6,602 nt of DNA, taken from Mariprofundus sp. (GTDB lineage Bacteria > Pseudomonadota > Zetaproteobacteria > Mariprofundales > Mariprofundaceae). The stretch covers positions 1 through 6,602 of the forward strand of contig WFUI01000154.1 in assembly GCA_015485035.1 (NCBI GenBank), read 5' to 3'. The translations under genes were made by a program, and so were the position numbers. Within the stretch, counting starts at the first letter, position 1. Every line of letters starts with the position of its first letter. Below the pieces are notes generated by a model that was not told the DNA's origin, made no database searches, and worked only from the letters and a program-made list of their open reading frames with translations. Shown here piece after piece: positions 1-6,074 of this stretch.

Positions 1-385
1 GCCCGAGCTGCTCCAGATGTTCCTTGCATTCCAGATCAGGCGCGCGGCCCGCTTTCAGTGGATACAGGCTGAATCGGTGCGCTCCGAAATAAAACAGACT
101 GTCGCCATCAATCACCAGCGGAGGCACAACAGGAATCTCCAGAGCCTCCAGTTCCAGTGTGAATTCATGCTCTTCGAGGATCGCGGCATCACTCCAGCGT
201 TTGGGTCGATAAAACTTGGCCACAACAGCCTCGCCATCTTCGATACCCACCTGATAAACACGGTTTTCATAGGAGTTCAGAGCCAGTTGATGTCCATCGC
301 AGGAAAACCCGAGGCTTTCGACCGCCTGCAACACCTGTTCGGGACCAAGATCGTAAAATGAGGCGGCTTGCTTCGATACATGCAT
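1..385 (-). CDS. srkA: SrkA/YihE-type stress response kinase, N-terminal part (cut by window edge)
   Basis: This is the first 128 codons of a protein kinase-like enzyme; the rest lies beyond base 1. The match to E. coli SrkA (YihE), a cytosolic Ser/Thr kinase of the APH/choline-kinase fold linked to envelope and oxidative stress, rests on conserved blocks: LNSYENRVYQ at residues 36-45, VAKFYRPKRW at 55-64 with the presumed ATP-binding Lys57, and ILEEHEF at 69-75, where an acidic residue would pair with that lysine. Spacing between blocks is as in the E. coli protein. ATG at 385 is the only usable start, because an in-frame TGA lies at 412-410 with no other start codon between. No clear Shine-Dalgarno sequence precedes it. 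The catalytic HGDxHxxN region is outside the window, so activity cannot be judged. In E. coli srkA is followed by dsbA; whether that holds here is not visible. Confidence 0.9.
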   Translation of the reverse strand, partial: MHVSKQAASFYDLGPEQVLQAVESLGFSCDGHQLALNSYENRVYQVGIEDGEAVVAKFYRPKRWSDAAILEEHEFTLELEALEIPVVPPLVIDGDSLFYFGAHRFSLYPLKAGRAPDLECKEHLEQLG

Positions 386-492
386 GCCGGAAGCGTATCG
401 GGAACCGTGTCATTTGTCCGCTTTGTGCCTTGTGCATGCAGAGCAATCGCATAAAATGCCAGAAGCCCTCCTTTTAGATCTGCCTATGAGTG

Positions 493-539
493 AATATTTT
501 CGCGGAGAAAAGCGGCGGAGCCGCGACCGCCAAAATATT
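493..539. repeat. Nested inverted repeat (12 of 13 bp stem with an inner hairpin)
   Basis: The arm at 493-505 (AATATTTTCGCGG) pairs with 527-539 with one mismatch (C501 opposite C531). Inside it, GCGGC (512-516) and GCCGC (520-524) form a second perfect 5-bp stem around a 3-nt loop. No T-tract follows on either strand, so it is not a standard intrinsic terminator. It could be a mobile palindromic repeat (REP or MITE-like) or a structured 5' leader. Copy number in the genome is unknown. Confidence 0.6.
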
Positions 540-574
540 TATTCAGAGGGAACCCGAAGGGCAGAGATAGCGGA

Positions 575-613
575 GGCGGCTTTCTTTCGTTCTTTCTTTG
601 CCGCCAAAGAAAG
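575..613. repeat. Overlapping inverted repeats, mutually exclusive hairpins
   Basis: CTTTCTTTG (592-600) and CAAAGAAAG (605-613) form a perfect 9-bp stem around a 4-nt CCGC loop. GGCGGC (575-580) and GCCGCC (600-605) form a competing stem that shares bases with the first. The pyrimidine tract between them also carries a direct repeat of TTTCTTT. From memory, similar GGCTTTCTTT...AAAGAAAG palindromes are scattered through many proteobacterial genomes, which suggests an interspersed repeat; that was not checked. There is no U-run suited to a terminator. Confidence 0.5.
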
Positions 614-742
614 GACAAAACCATTCCGCAATAATGTTCATCATTGTAATAAACTCATGTATTTCAATGCAATTACCTGCTTGTGCCCTTCCTTGTGTCG
701 CCAGTCACGGAACGGCCCGGACAGCGACGCAGGGTTCGGCTC

Positions 743-1531
743 ATGAATACACAGCCCATGAATACAGGAAAATTGAACCCGACACTGATTTCATCCACCC
801 TGTTCAGCATGATCATCTGGCTTTCAGGCATGTTCGTCTTATCGTCCTGTTCGACTAGCAATCATTCTGCACAGACAAGCGCCCTGAACACAACGGCACC
901 CGCCAATGATGCTCAACAGAAGAAACAGCGCTTTTTCACTTTTTTAAAACCGGTCGTTGAATCCGAGAATGCGCGTATTTTACAGCAGCGTGAAAAACTG
1001 TTGCGCCTGAAATCGGAATCCCGATTGAGCGGCAGGGAGCTGGCATGGTTAACGAAACTGGCTTCGGAATACGACCTTGCCATCAAAGGACAGCCATCGC
1101 CCTCAGACTGGCAAACCTTGCAGGCCCGCGTGGATATAATTCCGGTTGAAATGGCCTTGGTACAGGCTGCCAATGAATCGGCCTGGGGAACATCACGCTT
1201 TGCCCGACAGGGGAACAATTATTTCGGCCAGTGGTGCTATCAGAAAGGCTGCGGCATAGTGCCCAAACACCGTACTGCCGGTGCAACGCACGAGGTGCAG
1301 CGTTTTGAAAATGTAAAACACTCGGTGCGCACCTATATGAACAACATCAATACAACACGCGCCTATGCCGGATTCCGCAGCATCCGCCAAAACCTGCGGG
1401 TTCACAAACGCGCGCTGGATGCAGAAGTGCTGGTCGCAGGCCTGAAATCATATTCTGAACGCGGCATGGCTTATGTGAGAACGATTCAGGCCATGATTCG
1501 CAGCAATCGCACCCTGATCAGGCAAAGTTAA
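743..1531 (+). CDS. bax: Bax-like lipoprotein, putative peptidoglycan glucosaminidase (GH73-type)
   Basis: The product is 262 aa from ATG 743 and is predicted to be a cell-envelope lipoprotein that cleaves N-acetylglucosaminyl bonds in peptidoglycan. An N-terminal hydrophobic segment (residues 14-34) ends in a lipobox, LSSC, with Cys36 as the lipidation site. The catalytic-type domain covers about residues 128-260. The block around QAANESAWGTSRFA holds the presumed catalytic Glu145, and NNYFGQWCYQKGCG (158-171) matches the E. coli Bax signature. Residues 60-100 are charged and helical in character. ATG 743 has a weak AGGG eight bases upstream; ATG 758 would also keep the lipobox (Cys31). A longer start at 683 would place 20 mostly polar residues before the signal and is unlikely. 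The gene converges on folA. The family call is firm, the exact orthology less so. Confidence 0.85.
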   Translation: MNTQPMNTGKLNPTLISSTLFSMIIWLSGMFVLSSCSTSNHSAQTSALNTTAPANDAQQKKQRFFTFLKPVVESENARILQQREKLLRLKSESRLSGRELAWLTKLASEYDLAIKGQPSPSDWQTLQARVDIIPVEMALVQAANESAWGTSRFARQGNNYFGQWCYQKGCGIVPKHRTAGATHEVQRFENVKHSVRTYMNNINTTRAYAGFRSIRQNLRVHKRALDAEVLVAGLKSYSERGMAYVRTIQAMIRSNRTLIRQS

Positions 1532-1600
1532 AGCATATTTCGACTTCAATATTATAACCGCAATGGTCGCAAAGGCATGCGGAGGAAAGATAAAAAAACC

Positions 1601-2104
1601 TTATCCTGTTTTACGCTCCAGAACACTGAACGTATAGGGATAGGCATTTTTCTCATCCGGCTGGTGGGATTCGTGAAATACTTCCTGCCAGCATCGGCGG
1701 TCAAATTCGGGAAACCATGCATCCCCTTCGAATTCGGCATCGATTTCAGTGATATATAAACGTCCGGCCTGATCAAACAGCAGCGCATAAATCTCAGCAC
1801 CGCCCATGACCATAATTTCATCGGCATCCGGCACCACTGATTTGGCCTCATCGAGCGAATGTACCACCGTACACCCTTCGACTTGCAAGTCTGCCTGCCG
1901 GGTCAGAATCAGATTGGTTCTCCCCGGCAGCGGGCGCCCTATCGACTCATACGTCTTGCGCCCCATCAGAATCGGCTTGCCCATGGTACTCTTTTTAAAC
2001 CATGCCATGTCGGCCGGCAGCTTCCACGGCAAGGCATTATCGCACCCGATCAGGCGGTTTCGATCCTGCCCCCAGATAAAAGAAATGATCGGCTTCTCAC
2101 TCAT
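1601..2104 (-). CDS. folA: Dihydrofolate reductase
   Basis: FolA reduces dihydrofolate to tetrahydrofolate with NADPH in the cytosol and is the trimethoprim target. The 167-aa product has the usual length. Visible family marks are NRLIGCDNALPWKLPAD (16-32) with the proton-relay Asp32 (Asp27 in E. coli), MGRKTYESIGRPLPGR (47-62) with the folate-binding Arg62, the GG pair at 101-102 followed by AEIY, and YITEID with Thr119. The N-terminal strand reads SFIWGQDRNRLIG, which recalls Gram-positive DHFRs (the L. casei enzyme has FLWAQDRDGLIG) more than the E. coli SLIAALAVDRVIG. The gene starts 15 nt after the thyA stop and is almost certainly co-transcribed with it. A T-run (minus-strand reading, about 1599-1592) directly follows the stop, but no strong stem precedes it. 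The insert between this gene and the convergent Bax-like gene is only 69 nt. Confidence 0.97.
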   Translation of the reverse strand: MSEKPIISFIWGQDRNRLIGCDNALPWKLPADMAWFKKSTMGKPILMGRKTYESIGRPLPGRTNLILTRQADLQVEGCTVVHSLDEAKSVVPDADEIMVMGGAEIYALLFDQAGRLYITEIDAEFEGDAWFPEFDRRCWQEVFHESHQPDEKNAYPYTFSVLERKTG

Positions 2105-2119
2105 GCCGGAACAAATGCC

Positions 2120-2953
2120 CTAAATCGCAATCGGGGCACGAATGCCGGGGTGGCACTGGTAATCGACCAGTTCGAAATCTTCATAAGTGAAATCGAAGAT
2201 GTTTTTGATATCCGGATTGATTTTCATGGTCGGTAGCGGGAACGGCTGGCGTGCCAGCTGCGTTTCAACCTGCTCGGCATGGTTGGAATACAGGTGCGCA
2301 TCACCGAAGGTATGGATAAAATCACCGACCTTCAATTCGCAAACCTGTGCAATCATCATGGTCAGCAGTGCATAGCTGGCAATATTGAATGGTACGCCGA
2401 GGAAAATATCGGCACTGCGTTGATATAACTGACAGGAAAGTTTGCCGTCGGCGACATAGAACTGGAAAAAGGCATGGCAGGGAGCCAGCGCCATTTTGCC
2501 ATTCATGACATTTTCCTGCGGGCTGACGGATTCATCCGGCAGGTCGGCCACATTCCAGGCCGATACAATCAGGCGGCGGGAATCTGGATTACGTTTGATT
2601 TGCTCCACGACTTCGGCAATCTGATCGACCAGTTTGCCATCCGGCGTCGGCCAGTTGCGCCACTGGAATCCGTAAACAGGCCCGAGCGAGCCATCTTCAG
2701 TCGCCCATTCATTCCAAATTTTCACCCCGTTTCCGGTCAGATATTTTATGTTGGTATCACCCTGCAAAAACCACAATAATTCGTGGATAATCGACTTCAG
2801 ATGCACTTTCTTGGTCGTAACCAGCGGAAACCCTTCGGATAAATCAAAGCGCATCTGATAGCCGAACACCGATTGGGTGCCGGTACCGGTGCGGTCTCCT
2901 TTTTGTGTCCCATGATCGCGCACATGGCGCATTAATTCCAGATAGGCCTTCAT
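2120..2953 (-). CDS. thyA: Thymidylate synthase
   Basis: ThyA makes dTMP from dUMP using 5,10-methylene-tetrahydrofolate and yields the dihydrofolate recycled by the adjacent folA product. The 277-aa protein is complete. It has GDRTGTGT (19-26) with a phosphate-binding arginine, [12 protein letters not shown] (57-68), the nucleophile Cys159 in [26 protein letters not shown] (178-190) with the dUMP-binding Arg, Ser, Asp and Asn, and the conserved C-terminal PIAI tail. It is 13 residues longer than the 264-aa E. coli enzyme; the surplus sits as one block, about residues 140-152, just before the nucleophile. ATG 2953 is supported by a purine-rich GAGAGGG just upstream. folA follows after 15 nt. 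E. coli thyA lies behind lgt; here an EF-hand gene is divergent instead. Confidence 0.98.
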   Translation of the reverse strand: MKAYLELMRHVRDHGTQKGDRTGTGTQSVFGYQMRFDLSEGFPLVTTKKVHLKSIIHELLWFLQGDTNIKYLTGNGVKIWNEWATEDGSLGPVYGFQWRNWPTPDGKLVDQIAEVVEQIKRNPDSRRLIVSAWNVADLPDESVSPQENVMNGKMALAPCHAFFQFYVADGKLSCQLYQRSADIFLGVPFNIASYALLTMMIAQVCELKVGDFIHTFGDAHLYSNHAEQVETQLARQPFPLPTMKINPDIKNIFDFTYEDFELVDYQCHPGIRAPIAI

Positions 2954-3000
2954 GTTCCCTCTCGCCCAATGTGTAGTGGTGATTCGAATTCAACTCGGAT

Positions 3001-3029
3001 ATGATGCCGTCTGTCGTCTGAGACAGCAA
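3001..3029 (-). promoter_or_regulatory. Candidate promoter for thyA-folA
   Basis: Read on the minus strand, TTGCTG (3029-3024) and CATCAT (3006-3001) are separated by 17 nt; these match the sigma-70 -35 and -10 boxes at 4 of 6 positions each. The predicted start would leave a short leader before the thyA ATG. A dyad CTGTC-N6-GACAG (3011-3026 in plus coordinates) overlaps the -35 box and spacer and could be a small operator. This rests on consensus matching only. Confidence 0.3.
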
Positions 3030-3110
3030 TATATGGTGGCTTCGCAAAAGACATCATCGAGCTCATGGACGAACTTTTTACGACTTTATCATTATGTATG
3101 CGGGGTGATC

Positions 3111-3395
3111 ATGATAGTTCGGCTGTTTGGGGTGATTTTACTGTTTGGCATGATAACTTCTCCGGCCCTGGCAGCACCCAAATCGGCCACGGACAAAATC
3201 GTCGATGCATTTATGGAACTCGATACCAATCACTCCGGCAGCGTTTCTTATGCCGAGTACAAAGCCATGGTGGATCGGCGTGCCCGAACCCGGTTCAGAA
3301 AAATGGATGCCAATCGCGATGGTGCAGTCAGCGATGAAGAATACCGCAGTTTCTGGCGGCACGAAAAAGCGCAATGGTATCGCCTGAATCGCTAG
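3111..3395 (+). CDS. Small exported EF-hand protein
   Basis: The product is a 94-aa protein, probably periplasmic, with two canonical EF-hand calcium-binding loops. Residues 1-21 form a signal peptide ending in SPALA before APKSA. Loop 1 is DTNHSGSVSYAE (38-49) and loop 2 is DANRDGAVSDEE (66-77). Both have Asp at position 1, Asn at 3, Ser or Asp at 5, Gly at 6 and Glu at 12. The linker and C-terminus are basic and aromatic (RRARTRFRK; HEKAQWYRLNR). ATG 3111 is chosen because GGGGTG lies four bases upstream and because a signal peptide starts there; the frame stays open back to 2952 but codes for nothing recognisable. The gene is divergent from thyA, and its stop is 1 nt from the stop of the convergent secretin-like gene. 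Its partner and role are unknown; calcium sensing or buffering in the envelope is inference. Confidence 0.85.
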   Translation: MIVRLFGVILLFGMITSPALAAPKSATDKIVDAFMELDTNHSGSVSYAEYKAMVDRRARTRFRKMDANRDGAVSDEEYRSFWRHEKAQWYRLNR

Positions 3396-3396
3396 C

Positions 3397-4227
3397 CTAC
3401 TGCTTCGACACCCGCAAATGGATGACAAACTGACGTTTGCCGGTACTGCTGGATCTCGATAATAGCGCAGTCGCAAGTTTCCCCGCTTCCTGATTCGACG
3501 CGGCAATGGTTACGGATTTATCTACAGGTATAATCAGTTCGGTTGCCGCTCCGGCAATTTCAATCACCGGCGCTTCATCCGATGCCAGCCGGTTCCCTAT
3601 AGCCCGTCTCATCCACGGCGAAATTTTCACACGAACCTTATCGGTGCCGGCCGGAGTGGCTGTAATATTAAATCCGGATGTGACCGGAACCAGCTCCACA
3701 CTATTGGCATAGACGACGCCGTATCTGGAAAGCCATAACCTTGTTTCCCGGCTGTATGAGCGAATCACGCCCGTTTCAATGCTGCCTGAATGATTACTCG
3801 AAACACGCAACTGGAACGATTGTCGCTGGCCGGAGCGAAACTGCCGGTGCTGCAGTTTCACCTTCAGCCAGCCACCGGCAAGTTTTCCCAATACCGCATA
3901 GCCGGACACATTCGATATATTATCCGTTCCCGAACGAATATCTTCGATACTGACATAGGCGGTATATTGACCCGGCGGGTGATCCAGCCGCTTAAGCCAT
4001 GCTTTTGCTTTTTGGATATGCACCGGGTCATCGTCGATCAACAGCATATGCCGGGAAGGGATTACAGCCACTTTTCCATTTCCGGACAACTGGCTTCTGG
4101 CCACATCGGCAGCCTCCTGCATGGGCAAAAAATAGACTTCGATGATATCGGTTGCGGCAAATGCGGGAACAGTCAGACAAAACCAGCACAGAACACTGAA
4201 CATCAGTGAGGCCAGCGGCCTGCTCAT
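3397..4227 (-). CDS. Exported protein with secretin-like domains, function unknown
   Basis: I do not recognise a named family for this 276-aa protein. A signal peptide (residues 1-24, ending PAFA) implies export. Residues 28-92 resemble a secretin N-domain (NolW/N1 type): a VYFLPMQEAADVARSQL helix-strand unit, then HMLLIDDDPVHIQKAKAWLKRLD, the pattern in which secretins read 'xNxLiIxxxpxxixxixxlIxxLD'. Residues 130-245 are strand-rich and recall the end of the secretin barrel (GFNITATPAGTDKVRVKISP, then a late VIEIAG...ELIIPVDKSVTI segment). At 276 aa it is far shorter than a full secretin, and the region that would span the outer membrane is not obvious. The start overlaps the stop of the fieF-like gene (ATGA) and has no own ribosome site, which suggests translational coupling. 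A pilotin, a minor secretin or an envelope adaptor would each fit; none is shown. Confidence 0.7.
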   Translation of the reverse strand: MSRPLASLMFSVLCWFCLTVPAFAATDIIEVYFLPMQEAADVARSQLSGNGKVAVIPSRHMLLIDDDPVHIQKAKAWLKRLDHPPGQYTAYVSIEDIRSGTDNISNVSGYAVLGKLAGGWLKVKLQHRQFRSGQRQSFQLRVSSNHSGSIETGVIRSYSRETRLWLSRYGVVYANSVELVPVTSGFNITATPAGTDKVRVKISPWMRRAIGNRLASDEAPVIEIAGAATELIIPVDKSVTIAASNQEAGKLATALLSRSSSTGKRQFVIHLRVSKQ

Positions 4228-5129
4228 TCGGCAAATTCCGGTCTCGGCTCCATCAGGCTGGCCGGATCTTCATGGATGATGACTTCAGCTCCGGGATATT
4301 CGGCCAGGATACGGGCTTCCACATCATCAGCGATCGCATGGGCCTGCAAAAGGGTTAAGCCGTCATCGAGCTCCAGATGCAGTTGGATAAACACCGTCGT
4401 TCCGGATTTGCGTGTGCGCAAATCGTGCATGCCGCGTGTTTGCGGATGATTGCGGGCAATGGCTTTGATTTTTGCCCGCTCCTCATCAGGCAGTTCCCGA
4501 TCCATTAACAGATCGAGTGACTCACTTGCAATTTCCCAGGCGCTGTACAGGATGTAAACGGCAATCAGAATTGCGAACAGCGGATCAAATCCCGGCCAGC
4601 CATACACGGCCAGCAACAAGGCGACAATCACACCGGCGTTGACCAGCAGATCGGTTTTGTAATGCAGATGATCGGCCTTGATAGCAGTCGAACCTGTTTT
4701 GCGAATCACATGCTTCTGAAAAATCAGCAGGCCAAGTGTTGCAAGCATGGAAACAACCATCACCCCCACACCAACCGGCATGGATGAAATCGGCAACGGA
4801 TTCCACAGATGGGAAACCGATTCCAGCACCAGAAACAGCGCCGACCCGGTAATAAACGTCGCCTGACCCAAACCGGCCAGTGCTTCCGCTTTACCATGAC
4901 CACAACGGTGTTCTTTATCAGCCGGCATCAAGGCATGACGCACAGCCAGCAAATTAATAAGCGATGCCAGCGCATCCAGACAGGAATCTATCAATGTAGC
5001 CAACAGACTGAGTGAATCAGTCATAATCCAGGCCACGGTTTTGATCAGAATCAGAACAATGGCAACCGATGTCGAGGCATAGGTTGCCATCCGCATTAAT
5101 CGTGCTGTTTCCTGAGAAGTTGTATCCAT
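4224..5129 (-). CDS. fieF: Cation diffusion facilitator, FieF-type divalent metal efflux pump
   Basis: This inner-membrane antiporter of the CDF family should export Zn2+, Fe2+ or related ions in exchange for protons. From ATG 5129 the product is 301 aa, the family's usual size. Site-A ligands are in place: Asp48 and Asp52 in LIDSCLDALASL (TM2), and His156 and Asp160 in LHYKTD (TM5). EHRCGHGKAE (73-82) matches the E. coli NHSFGHGKAE region. The cytosolic C-terminal domain has HDLRTRKSGTTVFIQLHLE and later VIIHEDP, as in FieF, with the histidines and aspartate of the dimer-interface site. The frame extends to ATG 5156, but similarity begins after residue 10 of that form and a candidate promoter lies too close, so 5129 is preferred. 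The gene diverges from ampD and overlaps the secretin-like gene by 4 nt. Metal specificity cannot be read from the sequence. Confidence 0.93.
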   Translation of the reverse strand: MDTTSQETARLMRMATYASTSVAIVLILIKTVAWIMTDSLSLLATLIDSCLDALASLINLLAVRHALMPADKEHRCGHGKAEALAGLGQATFITGSALFLVLESVSHLWNPLPISSMPVGVGVMVVSMLATLGLLIFQKHVIRKTGSTAIKADHLHYKTDLLVNAGVIVALLLAVYGWPGFDPLFAILIAVYILYSAWEIASESLDLLMDRELPDEERAKIKAIARNHPQTRGMHDLRTRKSGTTVFIQLHLELDDGLTLLQAHAIADDVEARILAEYPGAEVIIHEDPASLMEPRPEFAE

Positions 5130-5165
5130 GGTGCAATTCTGACGGAAACCGCGCATGAATAAAGC

Positions 5166-5196
5166 TATAATCTATTCGGGACATGACATCGCACAA
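5166..5196. promoter_or_regulatory. Overlapping divergent promoter candidates for fieF and ampD
   Basis: On the plus strand a perfect TATAAT lies at 5166-5171, 46 nt before the ampD ATG. Its -35 partner at 5143-5148 is poor (CGGAAA, 3 of 6). On the minus strand TTGTGC (5196-5191), a 16-nt spacer and TAGATT (5174-5169) point towards fieF. The two -10 boxes overlap, so the two polymerases would compete. No experimental support. Confidence 0.35.
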
Positions 5197-5217
5197 TGAG
5201 CAATTCATGATAAGCCC

Positions 5218-5760
5218 ATGCGCCAACTCCATTCGCCCCATCACAACGCCCGCCCGGACGGTATGGATATCGATATGATTGTGCTACATGCGATCAGCTT
5301 GCCGGCAGGACAGTTCAAGACCGGGCACATTGAAAATCTGTTCATGGGACAACTCGATTGTACCGCACACCCGAGCTTTGGTTCGCTGCATGGTGTGAAA
5401 GTTTCAGCACATTTCGTGGTCGATCGCAAAGGCTCCGTGACGCAATTTGTGCCTTGTGACCGACGTGCATGGCATGCCGGTATATCCGAATGGGAAGGTC
5501 GAAGCGGATGTAACGATTTTGCGATCGGCATTGAGATGATTGGCGATGAACACACGCCGTTCACGACAGCCCAGTATCGTGAAACCGCACGCCTGTGCAA
5601 AACGCTGATGAGCCGCTACCCGGTTATTTCACCTCAACGAATTGTCGGCCATCAGGATATTGCCCCGGGCCGCAAATGGGACCCCGGCAAACAATGGGAC
5701 TGGCAACATTTCAGACGTTCACTGGCACACATCCGCAACCTGGAGCTGGAAGTGCTGTGA
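5218..5760 (+). CDS. ampD: 1,6-anhydro-N-acetylmuramyl-L-alanine amidase AmpD
   Basis: AmpD is the cytosolic zinc amidase that removes peptides from anhydro-muropeptides during peptidoglycan recycling. In bacteria with an inducible ampC/ampR system its loss raises beta-lactamase expression. The 180-aa product is complete. The zinc ligands are visible: His24 in MIVLHAISLP, then His145 and Asp155 in VGHQDIAPGRKWDPG, with the conserved Lys153 between. Glu106 in FAIGIEMIG and the block RRAWHAGISEWEGRSGCND (82-100) match E. coli AmpD closely. The N-terminus is shorter than in E. coli by about ten residues, but SPHHNARPDG (6-15) already aligns with the E. coli SPHYDCRPDD. The ATG has only a weak purine run (ATAAG) upstream; no alternative in-frame start is better. 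In many gammaproteobacteria ampE follows; here an IS remnant does, so any ampE has been displaced or lost. Confidence 0.96.
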   Translation: MRQLHSPHHNARPDGMDIDMIVLHAISLPAGQFKTGHIENLFMGQLDCTAHPSFGSLHGVKVSAHFVVDRKGSVTQFVPCDRRAWHAGISEWEGRSGCNDFAIGIEMIGDEHTPFTTAQYRETARLCKTLMSRYPVISPQRIVGHQDIAPGRKWDPGKQWDWQHFRRSLAHIRNLELEVL

Positions 5761-5796
5761 ATACTGAATGTCATGCCCCGCTTCTATCTTGCCGGA

Positions 5797-5967
5797 GTCA
5801 TTTCTCATAGTCTAAAAGCGGAACTTATTCGGGGAAGAGTTTTCAAATCAGAACATCAACTCAGGTTGCCTTTGAACAGTTACATTAATCGATTTGATAA
5901 TCACCAGAGAATACATTCAGGGACCGGCTATACAATACCTGCTGATTTTGAAAGACTGGCTGCATAA
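5797..5967 (+). pseudogene. IS3-family transposase (OrfB), C-terminal fragment
   Basis: Only about the last 57 residues of an IS3-type DDE transposase remain. SHSLKAE is the segment holding the third catalytic residue (the Glu of the DDE triad), and LNSYINRFDNHQRIHSGTGY followed by TIPADFERLAA matches the typical 'YIxxFYNxxRxHSxLGYxTPxxxE' ending. The usual FYN is FDN here, a sign of decay. Both catalytic aspartates and OrfA are missing, so it cannot work. The fragment begins within about 40 nt of the ampD stop; the exact left breakpoint is uncertain. An ATG at 5773 opens the frame, but this is probably chance. Confidence 0.8.
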
Positions 5968-6003
5968 AGCCTGCAACGAGTCCGTTTTATCGGGGGAGGA
6001 TCA
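5797..6003 (+). mobile_element. 3' remnant of an IS3-family insertion sequence with its right end
   Basis: After the transposase stop, 36 nt run to a plausible element end, ACGAGTCC then GTTTTATCGGGGGAGGATCA, finishing in CA at 6003. This fits IS3-family ends (outer ends TG...CA, G-rich inside the right end). No matching left inverted repeat (expected to begin TGATCCTCCCCC) is seen in the window, so this is a one-ended remnant rather than a whole element. It marks the border between ampD and the AT-rich segment to the right. Confidence 0.6.
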
Positions 6004-6022
6004 ACGCTCGCTGCGCTCCCCC
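5992..6022. repeat. Strong G/C hairpin spanning the IS right end
   Basis: GGGGGAG (5992-5998) pairs perfectly with CTCCCCC (6016-6022) around a 17-nt loop. The left arm belongs to the presumed IS end, the right arm to flanking DNA. Outside it, AACGA (5974-5978) can pair with TCGTT (6032-6036). No T-tract follows. It may be a chance pairing, a preferred target for the IS, or part of a folded recombination site. Confidence 0.45.
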
Positions 6023-6074
6023 CTCATGCAGATCGTTAGCCATCAAATAAATCGTAGTTAAATTTGGGGTTCCA

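Larger units (their letters stand above)
386..742. other. Divergent intergenic region with hairpins, no convincing gene
   Basis: This stretch separates srkA (leftward) from the Bax-like gene (rightward) and should hold both promoters, but I could not pick out a convincing -35/-10 pair for either. It contains two structured segments, listed separately. A plus-strand reading frame crosses the whole stretch and ends in TGA at 744-746, overlapping the ATG of the Bax-like gene. Its arginine/serine-rich translation is largely dictated by the hairpin DNA and no ribosome site precedes it, so I do not call it a gene. Confidence 0.6.

Noticed and set aside
17..361. Plus-strand reading frame inside the srkA region
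   Set aside because: It is the antisense of a clearly conserved SrkA N-terminus on the minus strand and has no recognisable features.
683..742. Longer start for the Bax-like lipoprotein
   Set aside because: It would bury the signal sequence behind 20 extra polar and basic residues; ATG 743 gives a normal lipoprotein signal.
384..746. Plus-strand reading frame across the intergenic region, ending with an ATGA overlap with the Bax-like gene
   Set aside because: No ribosome binding site, low-complexity Arg/Ser-rich translation imposed by hairpin DNA, and no recognisable domain. The overlap with ATG 743 is suggestive but probably chance.
1532..1600. Intrinsic terminator between the convergent Bax-like gene and folA
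   Set aside because: A T-run lies just after the folA stop on the minus strand, but no adequate GC-rich stem precedes it; nothing convincing is seen on the plus strand.
2952..3110. N-terminal extension of the EF-hand protein to ATG 2952
   Set aside because: The extension would overlap the thyA start and lacks protein-like features, whereas ATG 3111 has a good ribosome site and begins a signal peptide.
3397..4227. Full secretin of a type II or III secretion system
   Set aside because: It is far too short, shows no complete barrel or lip region, and has no secretion genes as neighbours; only partial resemblance is claimed.
5773..5796. Intact small gene starting at ATG 5773
   Set aside because: The frame downstream is plainly the tail of an IS3 transposase, so the ATG is a chance start at the breakpoint.
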